Shown: positions 13,367-24,325 of the stretch, one piece after another
Position numbering within the stretch: position 1 is the stretch's first letter
Layout of the letters: each line of letters starts with the position of its first letter
DNA from: Chelonoidis abingdonii
Lineage: Eukaryota; Chordata; Testudines; Testudinidae
Assembly: GCF_003597395.2 (NCBI RefSeq)
Contig: NC_133769.1
Coordinates: forward strand, 45,178,283-45,242,282
Direction: 5' to 3'
DNA: 64,000 nt
Made by a program: the position numbers and the translations under genes
Notes under the pieces: model-generated
What the model saw: only the letters and a program-made list of their open reading frames with translations
Databases searched by the model: none
What the model was told of the DNA's origin: nothing

Positions 13367-15023
13367 TGTGACGGGGCAAGGCCAGATAGCTACAGTAAAA
13401 TACTGAGAAACAGGTATGTTAGCCCCAGGCTAAACAAATCCCTAGTACTGTGGTAACCAAATGGCAATTGCTCCAGGTTAATCAAGGCACCTGGGGCCAA
13501 TTAAGATCTTTCTAGAAGGCAGTGGAGATAGCTACTTTGATTAGAAACACTGCAAGCATCAGGCAGGATCATCAGGGCACTGGGTGTAAAAAGGAGCTCA
13601 CTTCGTCCGACAGGGGGAGCCAGAGGAGAAGAGGGCATGTAAGTGAGCTGGAGCAAGAGGCATAGTTAGCTGAGACTGAGGGTAATCTCTGCACGATTAT
13701 TTTCGAATTAGCTTTAATCGTATTAACAAAGATTAATAAAATCGGTTTAAGCCGTCCCAGTGGGATCCATAAATCGATTGTTTGCCGTCATGGTCCAGCT
13801 CATCGGATTTCAGGAGAGGTGACTGGGGAGCTGTTCCCCAGCTATCCCATAAGTTCCCATTCCGGGTTGAAGCACATGGTGATTGGAGAAAACATTGCTC
13901 TACCGCAGAGCATGCGTCTGCAGCAGCATCAGTACACAGAGGGTGACATTTACAGTACTCAAGGAATTATTTATTTTACTTTTCTTTATGGTCGGGGGAG
14001 GGAGGGACTGACAGCTGTTCGTGAACCATGCAAGACACCTGGTATTAAGCTAAGACATTGGGGCCGCTTAGCAAGAATCGCAATGTGCTGTGGAGAATGG
14101 TAGCTGGTAGCTCCTAACCTCTCCCTCCTTCCTCCGCTCCATGAATCCGTTGAGTCTCTGCTCCCGTTAAGGTTGTCCGCATGGCTGTGTATCCTGAGAT
14201 TTATTTTTCAAACGCTTTGGCATTTCCTGTTTCTTTATACGGAGCTCTGATAAACAGATTTGTCCTCACCATACAGCGATCAATCTATATTCCCGTAAGG
14301 TTCAAGTGCAGGAGTATACTTTGCATTTGAACTGCATCTCCCGTGATGATCAGAGTGGAGTGCAGCAAGGAAATGTATTCTAAGGTCTCGGAGCTTTTCC
14401 TGTTACGCAGGCATCACATCCGATTGGATTGCGGACAGAGCGGTCAGTGGTTGCACTGTGGATACCTGTAGGAGGCCAATAATGTCGATTTCCGGCCACA
14501 AACCTATCGGTTATCATATGAGTTTAGCGCTACTACCTCTCGTCTGGAGGATTCGAAATCGATTAAGGAGCATTTAACTCGATATTATACGACGTCAATG
14601 TGAAGGGTCAAGATGCGTTAAATCAGGTCTATGCCATAACGATTTTAAAGTCGCAGTGGGACCTGGCTAGAGGTGATGCTACTGGAGATTGAGGAAATTG
14701 TCAGACAATCAGCATTTAGACACCAGGAGGCGGTCTGTGGTGAGGATAAGGAAGGTGTTGGGGAGGCATGGGGCAGTAAGCCAGGGAGTTGTGCTGTTAT
14801 GCAGTGTTCAGGAGGCACTTATATGCAATGGAAATCCACAGGGCCTTTGGGCTGGAAACCAGAGTATGAGGGCGGGCTGGGTCCCCCAAACCTTGCAAGC
14901 TCTGATCAAGACACCAGGTAGGAGTTGAACCAGATAGTGGTTCACCGAGGGGAAGATCACTGAGGTGAGCAAATCTGTCAATAAGTGCAGGACCCACCAA
15001 GCTAGAGGAGGAACTTTGTCACA
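13367..15023 (+). mobile_element. Solo LTR split by a large insert
   Basis: The left part begins TGTGACGGGGCAAGGCC and the right part ends GAGGAACTTTGTCACA, giving TG...CA borders. The two parts (13367-13681 and 14670-15023) together read as one retroviral or gypsy-type LTR of about 670 bp that I recognise from turtle genomes. AAAAAGGAGCTCACTTC lies in the promoter-proximal part. No internal proviral region follows. The flanks, CTTG on the left and TTTG on the right, suggest a one-mismatch target duplication. The insert is described on its own. Confidence 0.6.
13682..14669. other. Unidentified CpG-rich insert of about 988 bp inside the LTR
   Basis: This stretch interrupts the LTR. GAGG occurs at both edges (13678-13681 and 14670-14673) and may be a 4-bp target duplication. 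I counted about 42 CpG here against about five per kb in nearby intron, so it is young, unmethylated or foreign. I see no terminal inverted repeats, poly-A tail or tRNA-like promoter. A similar sequence, CAGTGGGATCC at 13759 and CAGTGGGACCT at 14655, occurs near both ends in the same direction. The longest frame (13819-14103, 94 codons) has no recognised domain. I cannot name it. Confidence 0.5.
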
Positions 15024-15925
15024 TTTGGGTATATCTCTTAAGATTCTGAAAGTATGGAGGGTTTGACAAAATATCTTCTGTGTTGTAGAGAGGTGCCCTG
15101 GACACTGGAACAGGGTGGCAGAGGAGTAGGAGATAGCTGGCACTTCATAGTCATCCATGTTGAATTGTCTGTAGAACAACACTAATGTAAAAACATTTAG
15201 ATACTCACATTAAACGTCAGATCAAGTTGTTAAAATCTAATATTTCTTTAAAAATTGCTAAATTATTGCATCCTGCATGACGAAATAGAGATGTGATGGT
15301 ACAATTTGAGTGGCAGCCTTTAAAGTTATTCCAAACCCAATGTTTTTTTAAGTTAAAATAGGGAAATGATAGCAATATATTTACCAGTCAAATCATTTAT
15401 GAAACCCAAGCACTTAAAGCAAAGAAAAAACATAAATGTTATGCTACTATAGCTACATAATAAATCCATTATTTTTAAAAGTATAAAGTATTGCATATTT
15501 CAGCTCACTAACAACTCTGACTCAAGAAGGTTTTGGTTTTTTTTGAAAATTTTTGTTACCTTTATTAGAGTATCTAAATTATCTATTTAAGGGCTTTTTC
15601 TGCCCATAAGAAAACATCAGTTAATACAGTTTTTCCAGTTGAAGGACTATTTTTAGTTAAGTACTTACATAATTGTTGTTTCTTGAGAATAATCTTGAAT
15701 GTCCAGTGCCCTATATTGATTAGATACAGGAGAGGGAATATTAAATTCTGGATACAGGATTCCCCTTAAAATGCTTGTTTTACTGGTGCATTATCCTGTC
15801 CCACCCTTCAAAATCAGCAGCAGGGTCCCTCCATTCCTTGATTTTAAATTGGAATCAATTAATTCTTTATAAAATAAAGCCAAACAAACCGAAGTTGGAG
15901 AAAATAGTTTGTGATCATGTAAGCA
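15024..15925. other. Intron-like sequence
   Basis: AT-rich with no gene or repeat recognised. Confidence 0.45.
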
Positions 15926-16400
15926 AAGACTGCAGACAAGGAGGCTAAATTAAGAGGGCACAAACAACCTTAACTGTGGCATTTTTTAACTTTTGAGCAC
16001 TTGATTTTGCAACTTCTGTGTTCTTTCAATGCAGATTTTGTGTGTGCAATTTCCTGTGTTTTTCAGGGACTGTATTTGTTCTGGGTTTGTACAGCACCTA
16101 GAACAATGGGGTCCTGGTTTGTGACCAGTCCTGGGAGCTATTGTAGTACAAATAACTGAAAAAAAAAATCCATCTTTTTGCAACATATTGACACTGACGT
16201 GGGTCATCACCTGGGTTGGACCCTTTAGATGTCTGACACAAACTTCTGCCACTTGAGTTAATGGAGTAACAGATAGCAATAATAAGTTGTCATCCTTTGT
16301 GTGGACCCACATTAGAGGAGAATGGGATACCTTGCCAGTGGACTTCAAAGATATTTGCTGATATCAAAGGAATCATGAGAATTGGGTTCCATTCTAGGCT
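15926..16400 (-). repeat. Unnamed dispersed repeat, copy 1
   Basis: AACTTTTGAGCACTTGATTT, TGGGTCATCACCTGGGTTGG and TTGAGTTAATGGAGTAACAG recur in the same order in copy 2 at 38580-38935 (AACTTTTGAGTGATTGACTT, TGGGTCATCATCAGAGTTGG, TTGAATTAATGAGGTAACTG). A third piece is at 41780-41822. Inside copy 1, ACAGCACCTAGAACAATGGG and TATTGTAGTACAAATAA resemble a widespread amniote SINE/LINE tail. Family not identified. Confidence 0.6.
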
Positions 16401-16410
16401 CTGAAAGGGA

Positions 16411-17140
16411 ATGTATTCTAGTGGACAGATTCTTCTGGCCACTCACCCCAAGCTTGACCCTCCTGTCCGAGTCTGGTTTCTTCACCTAGCTAGTCCCAAT
16501 CTACACTCCTTAGACTCCTCGTCCCAGTCTTCTTCTCCAGCAAGTCGTAATCTCATGCCTTCAAATTCCCTGCCCATGCCTTCCGTCTCCTTCAGCACTC
16601 TCCCAGTCTTAATGTCTGGCTGTTCCCAGTACCTGTGCATCTTCATACCATGTGCTCTTCATTCAATCTGTGTGTCCCCTCCAGTCTGCCCTCCAGTAGT
16701 CACTTTGCAATATTCCTCATCCCGACTTGCTCCCAGTAATAACCTTCCTCCTCAGACACCTTTTCCAATCTCCACCCCTCCTGACTCCTTGTCCTAGTCT
16801 CTCTTCCCAGCCATTATTAGTTCTCTCCCATTGCCGATAGGTCTCCTGTTCCTCTTCGCCTCCTTCCCCAGCTCCACTGAATGAATTCTAGTCTCATTGC
16901 CCAGTTTGTCCCAGTCTCCTTCATGACTCCTCATATGATCTCATATCCCCCACCCCCTAGGACCTGTTTCCCTCCCTGGCTCCCAGTCCCAATCTCCTTG
17001 CTAAATCAGTCTCACTCCTCTGACCTCAATCTGTTCCTTCACTCCCACCAGCTTCTTGTCCCAATCTACTCTGCCACATCCCTCCACAGATCCAACACTT
17101 GTCCCCTCTGCATTCACATCAGGCAGGTTCTTCCTTCACC
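16411..17140. repeat. CT-rich degenerate minisatellite-like tract
   Basis: The + strand is rich in C and T, with many variants of TCCCAGTCTC, CCCAATCT and CTCCTGACTC at irregular spacing. Three long open frames result from the skewed composition; they are serine/proline-rich and not gene-like. It probably belongs to the same large dispersed repeat as its neighbours. Confidence 0.5.
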
Positions 17141-17730
17141 CTGTCGTGGTTCCCTGGGAAAGTGTATGCGGGGGTGTCATTGAGAGTACAGGAGAGACAG
17201 TCTCCCTTCTCTCAGTTCAGATGCCTGGACCTGGCATGGCCCACAGCAACCTAGAAGTGCCATTGCAAGGAAAGTCCTGCTCAGTCCCAGGTTTGGAGCA
17301 TGCATAGTGTGGAGGGAATTTTTGCGGAATTTAGCTGCTAAAATGTAAGTCTCTACGCATCTGTAAACTCTTGTGTTGTTTTTTGTTTTTTAAAAACAAG
17401 TCTTGTGACTTAGCTAAATTTGGGTTGATTTTGACAGGGTTGGCAAAAGCCATATTCCTGAAACAAAGGTCACGCACTACCAAATTTCAAGTCTCGGCTC
17501 CAGAGCATGGGGATGCTAAAGCTTTTCAAATAAAAGGTCATCCGAATTTAAAGCTGTGTATTTATTCGGTCATCCGAATTTAAAACAGTGTATTTTTTTC
17601 CTGCTCTAGGTCTTGGAAATGGTTGAACTGTTTTGGCTGAAATTTTTGGGGAAAAAAAAAATTAGCCTGAGACAGACATCTGGCATGGACAACTTCAGCC
17701 CAATAAGCAACTGAAAAAGTGGAAAGTGTC
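17141..17730. repeat. Probable continuation of the unnamed dispersed repeat
   Basis: GGTTCCCTGGGAAAG, GGAGCATGCATAGTGTGG and AATGGTTGAACTGTTTTGGC are wordings I associate with the outer part of the same turtle repeat. A short duplicated unit, GGTCATCCGAATTTAAA, occurs at 17537 and 17568. Confidence 0.4.
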
Positions 17731-18513
17731 AAGGAACATAAATAGGTGGAGCTACCAGCCCCACCTATATTAAAATGTTACAAGAATAGTATGCATACTA
17801 TAACTGTGAAAGAAAGTTGTCTTTTTGCTGTTTTTCAGTCAAAATTAAAAAAAAATATATTGTCTGTAGCTCGAAATAGACCAATAACACACATTTCCAT
17901 TTATTTTCTTCTACAAAAATCCATGTGCTAGTGGTGAGAAAATATTCTGATTTTCTGCTACTCTTTGTTTTAGAAATATTGTGTTGTGATAATACAGGTC
18001 ACAAATTCATAGACACTTACAAGTTCTATTAAGTGCAGTTTTGAGTCTTGCACATGTATAGTATAATTGCTGTATCTTTGATATATCTTTCTTAATTTGC
18101 CACAAGATGGCAGTGCTTCAGAAGATTATTGCTACCTTGCCAGGTCTTTGGTTTTCAAAATTTTGGGTGTACAGAATTATGCTTATACCATATAATTTTG
18201 TGTGTGTGTGAGAGAGAGAGAGATGGCTAGCCTTTAAAATTCAAAAATCTTATTACTTTTGTGGCAATTTAATTTTTTGTGCTATCATTCATGCTTTTGG
18301 ATACCTCCAGCTTCTGCATTTTTTTTGGCGATGTATTGATTTGCTCCTTCTGTACAGCCAATTACAACCGAATCATAATGTCCACAAGGAATTGTTGATA
18401 TAAACTTAGGCTTTGAGGGATCAGACCCTTACTTTGTAATTTGGTGACAATGTTGGCAGACACTGGTAACTGGATATGATGCATGAGGTAGGAATGCCTT
18501 AAGGTTTTCAGGT
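17731..18513. other. Intron-like sequence with a microsatellite
   Basis: AT-rich with no gene. Contains (TG)n at 18199-18210 joined to (AG)n at 18211-18222, and a CTCF-like motif. Confidence 0.45.
18100..18113 (+). promoter_or_regulatory. CTCF-like motif
   Basis: CCACAAGATGGCAG fits the core CCASYAGRKGGCRS with one mismatch. Binding not shown. Confidence 0.3.
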
Positions 18514-18545
18514 TTCAGAGTAGCAGCCGTGTTAGTCTGTATCCG

Positions 18546-19192
18546 TGTGGAGGAGTGCACTCACCCCTGTGGCGCCTCCTGCTGGTCATCCTCAGGAATT
18601 AGCTCATTCTAGCATTCAGACCGCCCTCTGCAGGCCAGTGATCCGCCTTCCAGCTACAAGCTTCACTGTCCCTCCCAGGATCCCGGTTCCCCTTTAACTA
18701 GGTCTCCCCCTCTCAGGGGAACCCACACCCCACTATCCCCACTTTGCCTCAGTATTGGCTACTGCCCAGTCTCCATCAAGCCCCCTGTTCACTGGGGCAG
18801 ACTGCAGTATCAGCCGCTCATCACTGGCAAAGGAGTTTGGACCTGCTGCCGTTGCTTACTCCTGGGGTGCCCCCTGCAAGCCCCAGTACTTCTTGGCCTT
18901 AGCCTAGGCCGCAGCCTGGGGCTTTCCAGGCAGGAGATCCCCAGCTCCTCTGCCTTTCCCCAGCCCTGGTCCACTCTAGGTACCTTGTCTAGCTCCCTGC
19001 AGCCAGGCCCTTCTCCCTCTACAGGCAGAGGGAGAGTTCCTAGGCCTCTGGCTCATAGCCTTTTATAGGGGCCAGCTGGGTCTGACTGGGACATGGCCAC
19101 AGCTGAGCATACTTTCCCCAATCAGCCCAGGCTTCTTGCCACAGCCCTCTCCTGGGCTGTTTCAAGCCCCGCAGGGCAGGAGCGGGTAATCA
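18546..19192 (-). mobile_element. Solo LTR with perfect 5-bp target duplication
   Basis: The 647-bp element starts TGTGGAGGAGTGCACTC and ends GGAGCGGGTAATCA, with TG...CA borders. ATCCG flanks it at 18541-18545 and 19193-19197. On the minus strand CCCCTATAAAAGGC (near 19060) is a good TATA box, so transcription would run to the left. A single LTR without internal genes is the usual product of recombination between the two LTRs of a retrovirus-like or gypsy-type provirus. It lies inside the Penelope-like element and is therefore younger. Confidence 0.85.
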
Positions 19193-19223
19193 ATCCGCAA
19201 AAAGGAGTACTTGTGGCACTTTA

Positions 19224-19521
19224 AGGTACCTCCAGACTACCTGCTGGATTGGCGGGTAGCGATCGATCTGTCGGGGATCGATATATTGCATCTCATCTAG
19301 ATGCACTATATTGATCCCTGAACATGCTCCCGTTGACTCCGGAACTCCACCAGGGCAAGTGGCGGAAGCGGAGTCGATGGGAGCCGCGGCCGTTGATCCC
19401 GTGCCATGAGGATGGGAGGTAAGTCAAAATAAGATACGTCAACTTCAGCTATGAGAATAGTGTAGCTGAAGTTGACGTATCTTACATAAATCCCCCCTCT
19501 CCCCCCAATGTAGACCAGGCC
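19224..19521. mobile_element. MITE with TTA flanks and an internal hairpin
   Basis: TTA flanks the element at 19221-19223 and 19522-19524, a 3-bp TWA-type duplication that suggests the PIF/Harbinger superfamily. The ends (AGGTACCTCCAGACTACC and TAGTGTAGACCAGGCC type) are eroded. It carries a perfect 22-bp stem-loop (19430-19451 against 19463-19484) of sequence AAGATACGTCAACTTCAGCT and its complement. It is inserted in the Penelope-like 3' end. Confidence 0.75.
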
Positions 19522-19872
19522 TTAGAGACTAACAAATTTATTTGAGCATAAGCTTTCATGTGTTAAAACCCACTTCATCGGATGCATGCAGTGGAAAATA
19601 CAGTAAGAAGATATGTGTGTATATATACACAGAGAACATTAAACAATAGGTGTTACCATACACACTATAACAAGAGTCATCAGTTAAGATGAGGTTTTAC
19701 AAGCATAGGAGTGAGAGAACTTTTTGTAGTGATAATGAAAATGGCCCATTTCCAGCAGTTGACAAGAAGGTGTGAGGAAAAATAAACATGGGGAAATAGT
19801 TTTACTTGGTGTAATGATCCACCCACTCCCAGTCTTTTTTTGAGCCTAATTTAATGGTGTCCAATTTGCAAA

Positions 19873-20139
19873 TTAATTCCAGTTCAGCAGTCTCTCTTTG
19901 GAGTCTGTTTCTGAAGTTTTTTTTGTCAAAAGGTTGTTGACTTTTAGGTCTCTAATTGAGTGACCAGGGAGATTGAAGTGTTCTCCAACTGGTTTTTGAA
20001 TGTTATAATTCTTGACGTCTGATTTCTGTCCATTTATTCTTTTACATAGAGACTGTCCAGTTGGGCCAATGTAGATGGCAGAGGGGCATTGCTGGCACAT
20101 GATGGCATATATCACATTGGTAGATGTGCAGGTGAACAA
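19873..20139 (-). pseudogene. GIY-YIG endonuclease C-terminal part of the Penelope-like element
   Basis: Penelope-like elements encode a reverse transcriptase followed by a GIY-YIG endonuclease that nicks the target. This 88-codon open stretch begins FTCTSTNVIYAIMCQQCPSA and continues IYIGPTGQSL, so the YIG half and the downstream TG-QSL-KR pattern are visible. EHFNLPGHSI follows, a conserved GIY-YIG segment with histidine. GQTGQ has become GPTGQ. The frame ends early, after a likely frameshift past NNLLTKK. No RT domain lies upstream, so this is a dead, truncated copy. Confidence 0.85.
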
Positions 20140-20439
20140 GCTTCTGAAATTTGTTCCTCCCTTATCTTGAATTCAGAATAGCAGGAATTCAGCTCTGTTC
20201 AGCTGTGAAGCAGTGGTTACTGTTGTTTGGTATATGTGTAACATTTACAGTATGGGCACTGTACAGAGAAGTATGATGACAGTCCATTCTTTCAGGGTCT
20301 TAAAATCCAAGCAGACAATGTACAACTGAAGCAAGTGGGTGGGATGTGACAAAAACACTGAGACTGTGAAGTTTATTGCATGTCTCGTTAATTCTTGGAT
20401 TTTTGTTTGGGGCTGTGGGAGTAAAGACTTTTCAATCAC

Positions 20440-20790
20440 CTAGCTTAGTACTTCTGAGTGGAACTATGAACTCAAAAAGAACCGTGTTTAAGGTGAAGAG
20501 TAAGGCATGATAAGAGTAATAAGGAGATGGTCCACATGTGAGAGGAAGACTCTAAGAAGAGGAGTAGGTATGCGGCTTGTGCAGAGTCAAGGGGACAGGG
20601 AGAACAGAAAGGTACCTTTGGGCCAGTTTGTATAAATTATTGAAAGAGAGGACAGAGGAGCTTAAATTTGCAGTGGAAAGTGAGAGGAAGCCAATGAAGG
20701 GGATTGAAGAGGTGGTTGGATGACTTTTACAGCTGCATTTTGAAGAGATCGTAACCTCTTCAAAATCATACAGGGTGGATGGCCACGCTT
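20440..20790. repeat. GA-rich dispersed repeat, short copy
   Basis: Purine-rich sequence related in wording to 6370-8035, with GGAAGCCAATGAAGGGGATTG and GACTTTTACAGCTGCATTTTG. Class unknown. Confidence 0.35.
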
Positions 20791-23339
20791 TTCTGCATAG
20801 TTCCACCCATCCTCTCCTCCACTCTGTGCCACTGAAATGTTGATTAATGTGGAACCCCTTTATTTCCTGGGGCAGCAGCCCACGGACTCTTTGGCAGCAC
20901 AGGCTGAGCAGGATAACAGATTGCCCCCTGCAAAACTGACAAACATCCTGCCACTCGTATGGCTGGAGGAAACCTCACTTCCCCAGCAAAAACTGGAAGA
21001 AATCCCCACAAGTTCCAAGCGCTGATGTAGAAATAACACATATAAAGAAGCATCTGGCCCTTCATTTATTAAAGTGCAAAGGCTTAAGAGAGCATCTCTA
21101 TACTGCCTGAATGAGGGGAAGGATGTAATAAAAACAGCAATAAAACCTTTTTTTCTGAATCTTGCTTTCACCTTATGTTCCTTTCATTTATCTCTCTCCC
21201 CTTTGCCGAGTGCTTCTCCTCACTCTCTCTCTCGTTATATTTAAAAAAAATAATCTCTTTTATGTTCATTAGTACATGATAATGAGGGTCTTCAAAATGA
21301 AAAGACAGACAGGAGAGGGAGGGGGAGCATACAGCAACCTCAGTAGTTTGAGGAATCTTCCAATAGTATGGGACAATAAAAATTCTTTTTTTGGCAGCTG
21401 GCTCAATTGCATCTCTACAAGTCAAACCAGTTAGATCTATTAAAATATGCTTAACATGTTGTCATTCTCTCGGGACATTAGAGCTGAGAAATCCAGAAAT
21501 AAATTTACATTGCAGAGTTTCATCCATAATTTTTCTGTTTGATATGTCAGTAATAGACAGGTAAATCGCATAGAAAATACAGTCTGCAAGCAGGAAAAAT
21601 ATTTTTATAATTGTCCTGGCAGACAACCTACATATTCTAATAGAATATTCATCTGTCTATTTCCTCGCTTTGCTACATTGTCTGACTATGGAAATGGTTA
21701 GTTATCTTTAATCCCCTGCATAATAAGTACAACATGCCTACATTCAGGTAAAAACTCACATCATCAGATGTGCTTTATATTTTCCACTGTCTCAGCTTCT
21801 TTCAATTTCTGTAGGAAAACTTTGACATAGGAAATGCATAACAGATAAAGGGATGATGGTTGTCTTCCCTAGGAAAGAAATAAAAACTAGGAGGCTTGAA
21901 TCAGTTAACATATGAGAGGTAAAATATATAGTACTAGGAACAGAGACATTTGTCAACTCATGGTATGGATATCTTTAAGATGTGGTACTACAGATATACC
22001 AGTGAGTCATGTGAAACAAATATTTGTATTACCAAGTAGTAGGTGTGATTTGAAACACAGGCTGGAGATATTAAAAACCTGCAAGAATTGTGTTGTGAAG
22101 CACTGTATATTCACATACACAGAAATGTGCTGCAAACTTTTCCAAGTCTTTGTGGTCTGAGATGAACCTCCCCCCTCCCCCTGCCCTTGTTTGCATAGAC
22201 TTCCATCAAAGTTTATATCTTGCTGCTAATCAGTTAGTATTTCTTCTGTCTGTAATCACTGGCAGTTTTCTATAGTTAGCTTACCCTTTTTTTCAAGTGT
22301 GCATAGTTCTTCAGCTTTGAATCGACTCCTCCCTCTTTTCTATACACACTACTCTTTTTTTTAGGATTTGTCCCATTCAGAAATCAATAAAATATTTGCT
22401 AAGTTTATGTTGTCATTTCTTGTTGCAGAACAACAAATAGCTTTCAATGATATGTAAAAGGTGAATTTTGTAGTAAATTGCTGCAGGTTCCAGCATACAA
22501 GTCATGGAGCCATGTGGTTGCTTAAATGTTTGAGGAACCTTGTCATGCTATAGCTTGTTAAGCCTCATCTGCAGTAAAGCAATTGAAAATTCTCATGGGT
22601 ACTACCTCTGGTAGCAGTTCTTTGTAAAATTCCTTAAGTTATACACAATATTAATAAGATGAGCAGAGTTTGGTTCTCTTTTACCATGTTGCAACTCCAG
22701 TGACCTCAGTATGTCTATGCTGCATTGTAAACCTGGATCTGCGGGACCCTGGTTTGTGAACATCCTCACTGTGCTGCTGATGCTGGAGTTAGTGAGTCTG
22801 TGGTGATGCAGCAATTAATCGGGTGTTAATCAAATCACTGTGTGTTGCTCCAGTGTTTTGAAGTTGGTTGCTCTCACTTGAAGTAGGCTAGCTTGAGTGG
22901 AGTAACTCCGGTGTACTAATTCAAGCTAACTTTGGCAGCTAAAGGCAAGTCCTAAATGAAACATGGAAAATCTAAATTATTTTTTTATCTTCTTAGAAAA
23001 GTGATTCAAAATGGAAATCTTTTCTTCCTGCTGAGTATTTTGCCAGTCATTATTATTTAGCAATTTCTAGCACTGTCATATGAGGTTTGGGATATTTCAG
23101 TATTGGCTTAACAAAAAGTTGGCAATAATTAGAAACTTTTGCTATAAATGGTTCTGCATGTTGTAAGTGTGATACACTGCACAATACATCCATTAGCAAG
23201 CATTATTTTCTGGACTACGAAGTATTTATGTTAGTAACTTAAAACAAACCATAGCTGCATACTTGCTTAACAAAGCAAGGTTAAAAAGACTGACTTCCTT
23301 TCAGTCAGCAGTATTTGAATATTTTAATGATGAACTTCA
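20791..23339. other. Intron-like sequence
   Basis: No supported gene. A degraded MITE of the TGTCTATGCTGCATTGTAAAC type may lie near 22710-22930. The rest is unremarkable. Confidence 0.4.
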
Positions 23340-23728
23340 AGTAGAAAAGTTAATCGCAGCTATTTGCTGTTTTAATCGCACTGTTAATAGAATACCAATT
23401 GAAATTTATTAAATATTTTGGATATTTTTCTACATTTTCATATATATTGTATTCTGTGTTGTAATTGAAATTAAAGTGTATATTTTTATTACAAATATTT
23501 GCACTGTAAAAATGATAAAAGAAATAATATTTTTCAGTTCACCTCGTACAAGTACTGTTGTGCAATCTTTGTCATTAAAGTGCAACTTACAAATGTAGAT
23601 TTATTTTTTTTTGTTACATAACTACACTAAACGAAACAATGTAAAATTTCAGAGCCTACAAGCTCACTCAGTTCTTCTTGTTCAGCCAATTGCTAAGACA
23701 AACAAGTTTGTTTACATTTACAGGAGAT

Positions 23729-23896
23729 AATCATAGAATATCAGGGTTGGAAGGGACCTCAGGAGGTCATCTAGTCCAACCCCCTGCTCAAAGCAGGACC
23801 AGATTTTTTTCTCCAGTTCCCTAAATGGCCCCCTTAAGGATTGAAATCACAACCGTGGGTTTAGCAGGCCAGTGCTCAAACCACTGAGCTATCCAG
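23729..23896 (-). mobile_element. CR1 LINE 3' tail
   Basis: ATCATAGAATATCAGGGTTG, AAGGGACCTCAGGAGGTCAT and CTAGTCCAACCCCCTGCTCA are the reverse complement of the conserved 3' end of turtle CR1. It is 5'-truncated as usual and lies inside the hAT remnant. Confidence 0.9.
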
Positions 23897-23992
23897 TGCT
23901 GCCTATGATATCACCTGAAAATGAGAACAAGTATTTGCATGGCACTTTTGTAGCCAGCATTTCAAGCTATCTACTTGACAGATATGCTAAAC

Positions 23993-24260
23993 CAGCAGTC
24001 CCCAACGCGGTGCCCGCGGGCGCATTAAGATGCGCCCATGTCCTGGCCCCCGACAGAGCACCCGCCGAAATGCCGCCGAATTTCAGCAGCATTTCGTCAG
24101 GGACGCCTCTCGATGACGATGCTTGCCGTAGACAAGCGACGTCATCAAGAGGCGTCGCTGCTGAAATGCCGCTGAAATTCGGCGGCATTTTGGTGGGTGC
24201 TCTACCGCTGCAGTGGTCCTTTGGCTGGCACCCGCCAGCCAAAAAGGTTGGGGACCACTG
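23993..24260. mobile_element. hAT MITE with perfect 8-bp target duplication
   Basis: The ends CAGCAGTCCCCAAC and GTTGGGGACCACTG are 14-bp near-perfect inverted repeats. TGCTAAAC flanks at 23985-23992 and 24261-24268. The GC-rich inside contains paired AAATGCCGCCGAATTTCAGC and GCTGAAATTCGGCGGCATTT. CpG is well kept, so the element is fairly young. Confidence 0.9.
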
Positions 24261-24325
24261 TGCTAAACAGTCATATGGCCCTTCATGCTTTGGCCACCAT
24301 TCCAAAGTCCATGCTCATGACGCTT

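Larger units (their letters stand above)
18514..20155 (-). mobile_element. Penelope-like element, 5'-truncated, with two nested insertions
   Basis: Read on the minus strand, the element ends in ACAGACTAACACGGCTGCTA near 18520. Before that lie the inner parts AGTCTCTAA and CATGAAAGCTTATGCTCAAA. Its coding end is a GIY-YIG endonuclease (separate entry). Only the 3' portion is present. A solo LTR (18546-19192) and a MITE (19224-19521) have split the 3' untranslated part; removing both, each with one duplication copy, restores a continuous 3' end. Confidence 0.85.
23340..24325 (-). pseudogene. hAT (ZBED-like) transposase C-terminus and 3' part, decayed
   Basis: On the minus strand the segment that ends near 23905 reads ATKVPCKYLFSFSGDI, matching the hAT dimerisation motif (T/A-VPCERLFS-SG). 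The C-terminal coding remainder and AT-rich tail run on to about 23345, where repeated TTAATCGC lies. The copy is interrupted by a CR1 tail (about 23729-23896) and by a hAT MITE (23993-24260). Removing both restores a continuous order. Multiple substitutions and stops make it non-functional. Confidence 0.7.

Noticed and set aside
16411..16797. Long open frame of 128 codons (+), serine/proline-rich
   Set aside because: It lies in the CT-rich degenerate tract and comes from base composition; overlapping frames are equally open.
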